Source of the DNA: Candidatus Beckwithbacteria bacterium CG10_big_fil_rev_8_21_14_0_10_34_10
Lineage (GTDB): Bacteria > Patescibacteriota > Microgenomatia > UBA1400
Assembly: GCA_002773945.1 (NCBI GenBank)
Contig: PEZT01000009.1
Coordinates: 1 to 38,944 of the forward strand
Direction: 5' to 3'
Length of the DNA: 38,944 bases
Under the pieces are notes generated by a model. The model worked only from the letters and a program-made list of their open reading frames with translations, was not told the DNA's origin and ran no database searches. Shown here in pieces: positions 17,811 to 26,134 of this stretch. Position numbers and translations under genes: made by a program. Within the stretch, counting starts at the first letter, position 1, and every line of letters begins with the position of its first letter.

Positions 17811-18068
17811 ATGAAAATTCAAGTTTTGGGTTCGGGTTGTGCGACCTGCAAAAACCTATATGAAATAACAAAAAAGGCAGTTAATGAAATGAAACTGGAA
17901 ACAGAGGTTGAATATGTTACTGGAAATGAAGGAACACAAAAGATTATTGAGCTTGGAGCGATGAGCAGTCCAGTATTAATAGTAAATGGTTATATCGCTA
18001 TGACGGGATTCACGCCTGATGGTGAAGCAATAAAAGAAAAGATTAAAAAGACACTAGAAATTAAATAA
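17811..18068 (+). CDS. Thioredoxin-like small redox protein (redox-active disulfide protein 2 type)
   Basis: MKIQVLGSGCATCKNLYEITKKA; TATAAT at 17799 exactly 6 nt before ATG. Confidence 0.85.
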   Translation: MKIQVLGSGCATCKNLYEITKKAVNEMKLETEVEYVTGNEGTQKIIELGAMSSPVLIVNGYIAMTGFTPDGEAIKEKIKKTLEIK

Positions 18069-18071
18069 CTT

Positions 18072-19052
18072 ATGGATATATTTGCTCCTATTCAATCATT
18101 AGCCGATGTTGTCACTTTTCAATGGTTGAGAATAACTCCCGATACATACTCTGCCAATGCAGTTAATTTCTTTATTTACGATGTCATAAAAATAGGATTT
18201 TTACTGATTGTAATTAACTATATTATGGCAATTACCCGTTATTACTTTCCGATGGAAAAGATAAAAGATATTTTGACTAAAAGACGGTGGTATGGATTAG
18301 ATTATTTACTGGCCGCTTTATTAGGTGTCATTACTCCATTCTGCTCTTGTTCGTCAATCCCTCTTTTTATTGGTTTTCTATCCGCTGGTATACCTTTAGG
18401 AATTACTTTTGCCTTTCTTATTAGTTCTCCCTTGGTAAATGAAGCGTCTCTTTATTTGTTTCCAACGGTATTTGGCTTGAAAGCCACTATTTTATACAAC
18501 TTGATTGGAATGGGTGTCAGTATTTTGGGCGGAATGTTAATACAAAGGCTTAATATGGAAAAATATATCCAACCAGAGTTTCTCAAGTTAAAATCAAAAA
18601 AACAGATTGAGATTGAATATAACAATCAAAAAGTTCCTTTCAATAATTTGATAAAACACTGGACAAGTGAAGCGATGGATATTACCAAGAAAGTCTTTCC
18701 TTATGTTGTTTTGGGGGTTGCAATTGGAGCGTTAATCCATGGATTTATTCCAGAAAATTTAATTACCAAATATTTAGCTATCAAAAGCTGGTATGTAATT
18801 CCTTTAGCTACCTTAATGGGTGTTCCTCTTTATGCTAATTCAGTAAGTGTGATTCCTGTTATAGAAGCATTGGTGGGAAAGGGTATTCCGATGGGCACTG
18901 CCCTGGCTTTTATGACCTCAACTGTCACCTTATCGTTTCCAGAAGCATTGATATTAAAAAAACTAATGAAGTGGCCTCTTCTTGCAACTTTTTTTGGGAT
19001 AACTATTTTGGGAATTATGTTTATTGGTTATTTATTTAATTTCCTTTTTTAG
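18072..19052 (+). CDS. Permease (DUF318/YraQ-like)
   Basis: GVITPFCSCSSIPLFIGFLSAGIPLGITFAFLISSPLVNEAS. Confidence 0.9.
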   Translation: MDIFAPIQSLADVVTFQWLRITPDTYSANAVNFFIYDVIKIGFLLIVINYIMAITRYYFPMEKIKDILTKRRWYGLDYLLAALLGVITPFCSCSSIPLFIGFLSAGIPLGITFAFLISSPLVNEASLYLFPTVFGLKATILYNLIGMGVSILGGMLIQRLNMEKYIQPEFLKLKSKKQIEIEYNNQKVPFNNLIKHWTSEAMDITKKVFPYVVLGVAIGALIHGFIPENLITKYLAIKSWYVIPLATLMGVPLYANSVSVIPVIEALVGKGIPMGTALAFMTSTVTLSFPEALILKKLMKWPLLATFFGITILGIMFIGYLFNFLF

Positions 19053-19176
19053 GTGTAAGTAGGTTGCAATTGGAGCGTTTCAAAAACTGCCTTGATGTTT
19101 TGGAAGGTAAAGTTAACCTCTAAATTACGGTTGCAGAATAAATCCTTTAGGGGGAGCCAGTCCCTACTTACCCTAA
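19049..19176 (-). repeat. Site B: recombinase-tail fragment with att-like core and terminal inverted repeat
   Basis: Minus strand DWLPLKDLFCNRNLEVNFTFQNIKAVFETLQLQPTYT*; core AATCCTTTAGGGGGAGCCA; IR TTAGG(t)GTAAGTAGG / CCTACTTACCCTAA. Confidence 0.75.
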
Positions 19177-19266
19177 CTTTTTTGCATTTTTGAATTCTTC
19201 TTGCACTTTATAAAACCCACCAACTTGAGTAGAATGAACATAATAAGAATTCTTAAAAATTAGGAG

Positions 19267-19884
19267 GTGAAAATTATTAAGAAAATAATAACAATTTCAG
19301 TCATTTCATTAGCCATTCTTGTCTTGCCATCTTTTGTTTTGGCTCAAGGGAAACAACAAGGACAGGGAGTCCAGCAACAAGACAAAGTTCAAGACTCCAC
19401 TACCCATGAGGATGAAACTGTAGTTTCCCCTCAAGGCAATCAACAAAATCAAGGAGAACAACAAACTGGAACAGGAAATAGGGGTATAGAAACTGCGATT
19501 CAAAACCTGAATCGGGTGACCGAACGCAACAATGATCCGGAAGTTGGAGAGCAGGTTAGATCTATGGTTCAAAATCATGAGAGGGTGCAAACAAGAACCA
19601 AGACAGCTTTGCAGCAAATGAGTCAAAGAAACAAAGCAGTTAAGTTTTTGCTTGGCCCTGACTATAAAAATGCTGGTCAAGTAAGAAGTGACGTAGTTGG
19701 TTTAAGAAATGACATTAAAAAACTTGAGCAGATTAAGGAAGGCTCTTTGCCAGCTGATGCTGGAGATGTTCAGGGAGCTATTGATGAACTACAGATTGAA
19801 GCTGATGAACTTGAAACCCAATTAGAAGAACAGTTATCAGGTTTTAGTCTTTTCGGTTGGTTAGCTAAATTGCTTGCCAATTAA
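19267..19884 (+). CDS. Secreted Gln-rich hypothetical protein
   Basis: Signal peptide KIIKKIITISVISLAILVLPSFVLAQ; GTG at 19267 lies in the SD, true start may be downstream. Confidence 0.65.
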   Translation: MKIIKKIITISVISLAILVLPSFVLAQGKQQGQGVQQQDKVQDSTTHEDETVVSPQGNQQNQGEQQTGTGNRGIETAIQNLNRVTERNNDPEVGEQVRSMVQNHERVQTRTKTALQQMSQRNKAVKFLLGPDYKNAGQVRSDVVGLRNDIKKLEQIKEGSLPADAGDVQGAIDELQIEADELETQLEEQLSGFSLFGWLAKLLAN

Positions 19885-19917
19885 GTAGTTAAAAACTATA
19901 AAGGGGGTGAAAAAAAT

Positions 19918-21351
19918 ATGAAGAAATTAACAATTCTTTTGTTTACGGTTTTTGTTACCGTTGTCTCTGCTTTTATTTTATTTACTCAAAACCAAGTTTC
20001 TGCTGAAGGTAAAAATGACTTTGTGACAGGAGAAATTCTGGTCAAATTCAAAGACTCAGCTAGTCTAAACGAGGTCAGTGAAATCCATAAGAAGCTAGGT
20101 GGCAGGGTAAAAGAGATTATTCCTGGAATTAATGTTCAGGTAGTAGATATGGGAGGTAAAGGTGTGGGTGAAGCAGTTTCAGCTTATGCTAGAAATAGTC
20201 GGGTTGAATATGTTGAGCCTAACTATATTGCCCTAGCTTTAGTTAATGACCCTGAATTTGAAAGGCAATGGGGATTAAACAACACGGGTCAAAAAACCTG
20301 TAACACAGTAGGTGATATTTGTGTAGAGGGCATTCCTGATGCAGACATAGATGCTCCAGAAGCTTGGGGTATTACTACAGGTAGTCCAGAGGTCAAAATA
20401 GCCATTTTAGATTCAGGAATTGACCAAGACCATCCTGATTTAATGGGAAAGGTTGAAGTAAATGTTGAATTTACCGACAGTGAGACTTCTAATGATCTAT
20501 ATGGACATGGGACTCACGTTGCTGGAATAGCCGCGGCAGACACTAATAATGAGATTGGTGTAGCTGGAGTTGGATACCAGTCAACACTAATGAATGTTAA
20601 GGTTTTAGGTGATACTGGCTATGGTGCTTATTCATGGATTGCAGAAGGAATTATCTGGGCTGCAGATAATGGAGCTGATGTTATTAACCTAAGCTTGGGT
20701 GGATCAAGAAAGTCAGTTACTTTGGAATCTGCGGTCAACTACGCATGGAGTGAAGGACTTGTGGTTGTGGCAGCTGCAGGAAATAGTGCTAATCCTAGTA
20801 AAACCTATCCAGGATATTATGATAAATGTATAGCGGTAGCAGCAACGAATAATAATGATGTAAAAGCATCCTTTTCTAGTTATGGCAGCTGGGTAGATGT
20901 AGCAGCGCCTGGGGAAAATGTCTATTCGACCTTCCCAAACCATCCTTTCTACCTGCAAACAGTATATGGTAGGTCAAATAATTATGATTTTGGCAATGGG
21001 ACATCGATGTCCACTCCTTATGTTGCTGGAATAGCTGCTTTAGTTTGGGCTAAAGACCCAGAATTAAGCAATCAGGATGTTAGAGACAGGATTGAAAAAA
21101 CAGCAGACGCAGTTTCAGGTACTGGTAGTTATTGGACATGGGGAAGGGTGAATGCATGTAATGCAGTTGGGGGAAATTGTTCAGGAGAACTATCTCCTAC
21201 ACCAACTCCAGAACCTAGTCCAGAACCAACACCAACACCAACACCAACACCCCAACCAGACGCTTGTTATAGCTACTGTTTTAAGAGGGTTTGTGATGGA
21301 GTATGCCATCCAGTAAAAGATTTACCTGGTTGTCCTGACTGTGATGAGTAA
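19918..21351 (+). CDS. Secreted subtilisin-like (S8) serine protease with propeptide, Pro/Thr linker and Cys-rich C-terminus
   Basis: AILDSGIDQDHPDL, YGHGTHVAGIAAAD, GNGTSMSTPYVAGIAALVWA; PTPTPTPTPQ linker. Confidence 0.96.
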   Translation: MKKLTILLFTVFVTVVSAFILFTQNQVSAEGKNDFVTGEILVKFKDSASLNEVSEIHKKLGGRVKEIIPGINVQVVDMGGKGVGEAVSAYARNSRVEYVEPNYIALALVNDPEFERQWGLNNTGQKTCNTVGDICVEGIPDADIDAPEAWGITTGSPEVKIAILDSGIDQDHPDLMGKVEVNVEFTDSETSNDLYGHGTHVAGIAAADTNNEIGVAGVGYQSTLMNVKVLGDTGYGAYSWIAEGIIWAADNGADVINLSLGGSRKSVTLESAVNYAWSEGLVVVAAAGNSANPSKTYPGYYDKCIAVAATNNNDVKASFSSYGSWVDVAAPGENVYSTFPNHPFYLQTVYGRSNNYDFGNGTSMSTPYVAGIAALVWAKDPELSNQDVRDRIEKTADAVSGTGSYWTWGRVNACNAVGGNCSGELSPTPTPEPSPEPTPTPTPTPQPDACYSYCFKRVCDGVCHPVKDLPGCPDCDE

Positions 21352-21988
21352 AAGAATAAATTTACTAATACTGTCTTTGGTATTCCTAGTAGGAGTTGGG
21401 GGTGTAATGGTTTTTCGGCTTTGGCAGGTGGAAAAAATGCCCGTTGCTTCTTTCTCCCCGCAACAATCTTCTTTTAATCTTAAACCTCCCACTAAGGCTC
21501 TTAAAGGAGGATTTTTAATAATTGATGGCAATGTTAAAAAAGAACCTAGAGATAAAGAAGAATTTGAAACCGTTGAAGATGTGGGAGGAGTTTTGATTGA
21601 GGGGGAAAAAATAGCCACTGGGAAAAAATCTCAGGCGACTATAGAATTCCCTGATTTTATCAGGATTGATTTAGGTTCAGATACGGAAATAGGGTTGTCT
21701 AACCTAATGTCTGATAATTTCCTTATAAGTCAATTATCGGGTTTTGTTACCTACAGACTTTTAGGAAACAACAACACTTTTTCTGTTCGCAGTCTTCATG
21801 CTTTGATGTCTTTTGAGCCTGGAGAAAGTGAGATTACAGTTGAGGAGAGTGAAATTGTAGTTAGAATTTTATCTGGCAAGGCAAAGCTGGCCTTAGTGGA
21901 TTTAGATAACGAAACTCATGTTTGGGAATTAAATGAAGGAGAAGAGATTTTAGTTGATGATGGGGAGAGAAGGGTCGAAATAAAATAG
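21344..21988 (+). CDS. FecR-like domain protein
   Basis: TM then GGVLIEGEKIATGKKSQATIEFPDFIRIDLGSDTEI..; 8-nt overlap with protease gene. Confidence 0.65.
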   Translation: MSKRINLLILSLVFLVGVGGVMVFRLWQVEKMPVASFSPQQSSFNLKPPTKALKGGFLIIDGNVKKEPRDKEEFETVEDVGGVLIEGEKIATGKKSQATIEFPDFIRIDLGSDTEIGLSNLMSDNFLISQLSGFVTYRLLGNNNTFSVRSLHALMSFEPGESEITVEESEIVVRILSGKAKLALVDLDNETHVWELNEGEEILVDDGERRVEIK

Positions 21989-23155
21989 TTTTTTGTAAGT
22001 CTTTAGTGGTTCAAGAAGGTTTTCTCCCTCGTAACCAAGCGCCCATAAAGCTACACCAGCAATTTTATGCTCTTTGGCTAGTTTTAACTTTTCTCCCAGG
22101 GACTGTTCATCTTCATAATAAATTTGGTGGAAATAATCCCCATCTTGGAAAATAATATATGGTTGTTTAGCCTGCTCATCATAGGCCTTAGTGCAGTTGT
22201 TACACGAAGCTAACAATTCTGCAATTCTTCTGTTACTAGCAGTAGCGCTACCACTAGGAATAGTCGGTGCGCCAGGCTTATTGCTAATGGTTTCCCACTC
22301 GTAACCATATAAAGGAATACCGAGAATAATTTTTTCCCTAGGAATTACGTTTAAGGCCTCTTTTAACACCGTGGCTACATCAAACTCTCTGACTGCATCT
22401 GCTCCTCCTATTGGAGCAACGGGGCCAGCAATATAGGAGTAAATGTAGTGGAAATCATAAGCCATCAAAACAATCCTATCTGCAATTTTGGCAATTTCTT
22501 CTACGTTGATTAATCGGGGTTGGACTAAAGATATTGGGGGGACTTCAACTGTGAGGGTGCCTAAATTGTTTTTATCAATCCCACTTTTAACTTCTTTGAT
22601 AAAAGCAGTGTATTGTTGCTGGCTAGATTCGGAGGCTACTTCAAAGCTCTCAATATCTAGATTAAGGTCAGTAAAAGCATATTTTTGCATGATTGGCATG
22701 GCATCGTTAACCAGGTTTTGGGCGTGTTTTTCTGGTTCTTTTAGTAAAGCACTGATACTGGCCTCGTTGCTATTATGAATTAAAAGGGAGAGCTTTAAGT
22801 TGTTATTTTTAGCTTGTTGCAGTTTTTCTTGGAAACTGTCGTTTTTTAATGTTGTCCAGCCAGGTTCTTCCTCCTGGGGGTTAACTAGCTTAACAATTGT
22901 CCCGTCAGTATCAAGAGTTAGGCTAAAGTAAGTAAAAGTGTTGATGTATTTTTCATAAGGCTTGTCCGCTTTTTGTAGAAGCCAAAAAGGCTGGAAGCCA
23001 ATGATTTGCGGCTTTTTAATACCCAGGGTTTTATAAAGTTGGTGGTCAAAATTAAGGGAGAGGTTGGCAATAAAAAAAAGAATGAGAAAACCAAAAACGG
23101 TGCCGATAAATAGAGCAGTAAAAGTTTTAATAATGAGAAAAAGATTTTTAGACAT
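21950..23155 (-). CDS. Glycoside hydrolase family 18-like (YaaH-type) protein
   Basis: LNLDIESFE, RIVLMAYDFHY, IILGIPLYGYEW, GVALWALGYEG. Confidence 0.88.
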   Translation of the reverse strand: MSKNLFLIIKTFTALFIGTVFGFLILFFIANLSLNFDHQLYKTLGIKKPQIIGFQPFWLLQKADKPYEKYINTFTYFSLTLDTDGTIVKLVNPQEEEPGWTTLKNDSFQEKLQQAKNNNLKLSLLIHNSNEASISALLKEPEKHAQNLVNDAMPIMQKYAFTDLNLDIESFEVASESSQQQYTAFIKEVKSGIDKNNLGTLTVEVPPISLVQPRLINVEEIAKIADRIVLMAYDFHYIYSYIAGPVAPIGGADAVREFDVATVLKEALNVIPREKIILGIPLYGYEWETISNKPGAPTIPSGSATASNRRIAELLASCNNCTKAYDEQAKQPYIIFQDGDYFHQIYYEDEQSLGEKLKLAKEHKIAGVALWALGYEGENLLEPLKTYKKLFYFDPSLPIIN

Positions 23156-23369
23156 ATTAGTATTTTACAATAGTTAGTTATAAAATTCCGTTACGGAATG
23201 CTTTTAACTGACTGTTTTATAAGAAACATTAGCTTGAGTGGCAATTCTAATTATTTTAAGCTAAGCTATTTATTCAGTTGTTTCTCAGTTTTGTTTTCTG
23301 TGCTTTTTTTGTTGAAAGAATAGTACTTATTAAATTGTATTAGTTATTAAACGGGTTTTTATTTTAACT

Positions 23370-24431
23370 ATGAATAAACGGACTGCATTTTTATTTATTA
23401 TTGTTTTTACAGTTGTTGCTGGGGTTTTTACTTACCTTAATGTTTCTAAGCGCAGTAACATAGTAAGTAGTATTCTACCTTCTAATCCAGAAAACTATGG
23501 AGGATTAACAAATCAGCCCAACCCTTTGTCAATTGAATATATGCGGGAGCAAGAATATCCAGGGAGTAAGATTGTGATTGAGCAGACGCTTCCACCAGGT
23601 TCAAACTACGACAGATACATTGCTTCTTATAAATCAGATGGATTGAAAATTTATGCGCTTTTAACGGTTCCGCAGGGAGAAAAACCTGAAACGGGCTGGC
23701 CAGTGATTGTTTTTAACCATGGCTATATTCAACCAGAGCAGTACCGAACTACGGAAAAATATATTGCCTATACTGATGCTTTTTCAAGAAATGGCTACAT
23801 TGTTTTTAAGTCAGACTACAGAGGACATGGAAACTCAGAGGGGAATTCTGAATTTCCCGAGTATTCACCTGCGTACACCATTGATATTCTTAATGCTATT
23901 TCTTCACTAAAAAGATTTGAGGATGCAGACCCAATGAAAATTGGGATGTGGGGGCATTCCATGGGTGGAACCATAGTGATGCGTTCTTTGGTAGTTTCCA
24001 ATGATATTAAAGCGGCAGAAATATGGGCAGGAGTAGTTGGCACTTATCAAGATTTGGCAGAAAACCACCATGGCAGATATGCCAACAGACCTCATCCATC
24101 ACCAGAACCTGGAGAGCCAACCAGACGACCTAATGGTAGAACATTACTGGCTGAACAATATGGTGATATAAATACTAATCCTAAGTTTTGGGCTTCAATT
24201 GACCCAATGTCTTTTATAAAAGATGTGACTGCACCAGTGCAGATTCAACATGGAACAGCTGATGAAGAAGTGCCTTTGGTATTAAGCGAGAAATTGAATA
24301 CAGCTCTTAGTAATGCAGGTAAAACTGTTAAGTTCTATACTTACGAAGGGGATGACCACAATCTTTCATATAATTTAGATATAGCTCTTCAGCGTTCAGT
24401 AGATTTTTTTGATAAGTATTTGAAGAATTAA
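23370..24431 (+). CDS. Alpha/beta hydrolase (prolyl oligopeptidase-like)
   Basis: FNHGYIQPEQY, GHGNSEG, IGMWGHSMGGTIVMR, IQHGTADEEVP. Confidence 0.9.
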   Translation: MNKRTAFLFIIVFTVVAGVFTYLNVSKRSNIVSSILPSNPENYGGLTNQPNPLSIEYMREQEYPGSKIVIEQTLPPGSNYDRYIASYKSDGLKIYALLTVPQGEKPETGWPVIVFNHGYIQPEQYRTTEKYIAYTDAFSRNGYIVFKSDYRGHGNSEGNSEFPEYSPAYTIDILNAISSLKRFEDADPMKIGMWGHSMGGTIVMRSLVVSNDIKAAEIWAGVVGTYQDLAENHHGRYANRPHPSPEPGEPTRRPNGRTLLAEQYGDINTNPKFWASIDPMSFIKDVTAPVQIQHGTADEEVPLVLSEKLNTALSNAGKTVKFYTYEGDDHNLSYNLDIALQRSVDFFDKYLKN

Positions 24432-24452
24432 CAAGTTGCATAAGTATACTCT

Positions 24453-24597
24453 TTAGCCTGTATAGAAGTTCGACCATTTTCTATTACCCTGAGCAGGCAT
24501 ATTGAGTTTTTCAAATAGAAACTTAAGGCTATTTAAATCAAATACAATCTTAATCTTTTTATTGCAGAACCAGTCCTTTAGGGGGATTAAATATCCT
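24453..24597 (-). repeat. Site G: recombinase-tail fragment with att-like core
   Basis: Minus strand IPLKDWFCNKKIKIVFDLNSLKFLFEKLNMPAQGNRKWSNFYTG*; core CAGTCCTTTAGGGGGA; IR AGG(c)ATATT/AATATCCT. Confidence 0.65.
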
Positions 24598-24631
24598 ATA
24601 ATATTTGAATACTTTATTTAGTAATTTGTGA

Positions 24632-24776
24632 TATAATAATTATTAGTATGAAACAGATAACTATCAGTGCTTATTATTGGCATTATACCTCTCTTAGGGG
24701 GGCTGGTAGTTTTGTGGTTTAAAAACCTAATTTAAAGGAAAAATAACTATCCAACCTCCCAAACGGGAGGTTTTTT
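24632..24776 (+). promoter_or_regulatory. Attenuator-type leader: TATAAT, leader peptide, terminator AACCTCCC-aaac-GGGAGGTTTTTT
   Basis: TATAAT 24632-24637; leader ORF 24648-24722; terminator 24753-24776 directly upstream of aminotransferase. Confidence 0.6.
24648..24722 (+). CDS. Leader peptide MKQITISAYYWHYTSLRGAGSFVV
   Basis: TAT TAT TGG CAT TAT codon run; lies between promoter and terminator of an aminotransferase gene. Confidence 0.5.
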   Translation: MKQITISAYYWHYTSLRGAGSFVV

Positions 24777-24788
24777 AATGGAAAAAAT

Positions 24789-25835
24789 ATGAATAAAACA
24801 CAATTACCAAGTTTTAGAAACCTATATGCTTTCGGTAAGAAATTACCGATAGATTTGTCGTTGAGCGAAAACCCTCTTGGGTGTTCACCTAAGGTTTCTA
24901 GGGTTTTAGAACAGCTAACCCAAGCTGACTTTTTTGATTATCCTGACCCGGATTGCAATCAGCTCAAGAAGGCCATAGCTAAACGATTTCAGATAAAAGT
25001 GGAGTGTATTTTTGTGGCTAATGGTTCGGAAGCAATAATAAAGCTCTTACCTCAGGTTTTACTAAAACCAGGAGATAAAGTAATTATTCCCAAACTCACT
25101 TTTCCTATGTTTGATGTGGCCTCAAAAATGAGTAGAGGGAAGGTTATTTCTTCAGAGATGACGCCTAATTTTGATATTGATTTAGATGATGTAAAATCCA
25201 AGATAGATAAGAATACAAAGTTGATATTTTTGTGCAACCCCAATAATCCTACTGGCAGAGTGATTTCAAAGAAAAAAATAGTTGATTTTGTTCAATCCAC
25301 AAAAGCAATTGTAGTAGTTGATGAAGCCAATATAGAATTTGGAGGAAAGACAGTTATTAGAGAAGTGAATAGGTTAAAGAATTTAATAGTTTTAAGGACA
25401 TTTTCAAAAGCGTTTGGATTAGCAGGATTTAGGATAGGTTTTTGTGTTGCTAGTAAAGAAATAATCCAATTATTAGAACAAGCAAGTCAACCATTTCCTG
25501 TATCAACTATTGCTGAAAAAGTGGCATTAATGGCTTTTAAAGATACTAAGTTTATAAAAAAGACTAGGGAATTTATGAATGGTGAGAGAAACTTTTTAAG
25601 CCGTGAATTAGAAAAAAGAAGTTTTAAAGTAATTAAATCTCAGGCTAATAATTTGTTAGTGAAAGTATCAAGTCCGTCGTCAAAATTTATTGACAAGTTA
25701 AATGAAAAAGGAGTATCTGTCGTAAATGGTTCATTTTTTAATCTTGAAAAAGCTAGTTTTATTAGGGTAAGTCCACGGTTAAGGAAGACGAACAAGAAAT
25801 TTATAGAAGTTATTGACAAAATACTTGCTAAATAA
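24789..25835 (+). CDS. Histidinol-phosphate/aromatic aminotransferase-like (class I/II)
   Basis: SLSENPLGCSPKV, FVANGSEAIIKLL, CNPNNPTGRV, VDEANIEFGG, RTFSKAFGLAGFRIGF. Confidence 0.92.
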   Translation: MNKTQLPSFRNLYAFGKKLPIDLSLSENPLGCSPKVSRVLEQLTQADFFDYPDPDCNQLKKAIAKRFQIKVECIFVANGSEAIIKLLPQVLLKPGDKVIIPKLTFPMFDVASKMSRGKVISSEMTPNFDIDLDDVKSKIDKNTKLIFLCNPNNPTGRVISKKKIVDFVQSTKAIVVVDEANIEFGGKTVIREVNRLKNLIVLRTFSKAFGLAGFRIGFCVASKEIIQLLEQASQPFPVSTIAEKVALMAFKDTKFIKKTREFMNGERNFLSRELEKRSFKVIKSQANNLLVKVSSPSSKFIDKLNEKGVSVVNGSFFNLEKASFIRVSPRLRKTNKKFIEVIDKILAK

Positions 25836-25853
25836 AATTAGCCAATTGCCTTT

Positions 25854-26126
25854 TTAGATATAAGTTGGTTGTAGTTGAAGTGTTTCAAAGACGGCCTTAA
25901 TGTTTTTAAGCCTAAAATCAAACTCTAATTTATGGTTGCGGAATAAGTTCTTTGGGGGGAGCCAATCGGAACTTAATATACCCAATAACTTCAGGCAAAG
26001 ACTAGCCTTAAATCGCCTTTAATAGAATTCCTTAGTTGAAAAGGAACTGTCAAAAAGCACTGCCTGGAATTTCCCGGTCTTAAGTTCTGGACTTAGATTG
26101 AAAAGACTATCATTTTGTCCTATAAT
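25854..26126 (-). repeat. Site C: recombinase-tail pseudogene fragment with att-like core
   Basis: Minus strand DWLPPKNLFRNHKLEFDFRLKNIKAVFETLQLQPTYI*; same frame continues upstream with one TAA (26019-26021) into QNDSLFNLSPELKTGKFQAVLFDSSFSTKEFY*; IR 25858-25866/25970-25979. Confidence 0.7.
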
Positions 26127-26134
26127 ACTTGTCC

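Noticed and set aside
21208-21252. CCAACA tandem repeat as a microsatellite or CRISPR-like array
   Set aside because: It is simply the Pro/Thr linker of the subtilase; no spacer structure. No CRISPR array or cas gene seen in the window.
23185-23199. ATTCCG-tta-CGGAAT hairpin between divergent genes
   Set aside because: Real but short; could be an ordinary operator or chance palindrome, with no second copy to support function.
24687-24711. ACCTCTCTTAGGGGGGCTGG as an eighth copy of the site
   Set aside because: Similarity limited to the G-run; lies inside the YYWHY leader ORF and has no WLPLKD tail in reverse.
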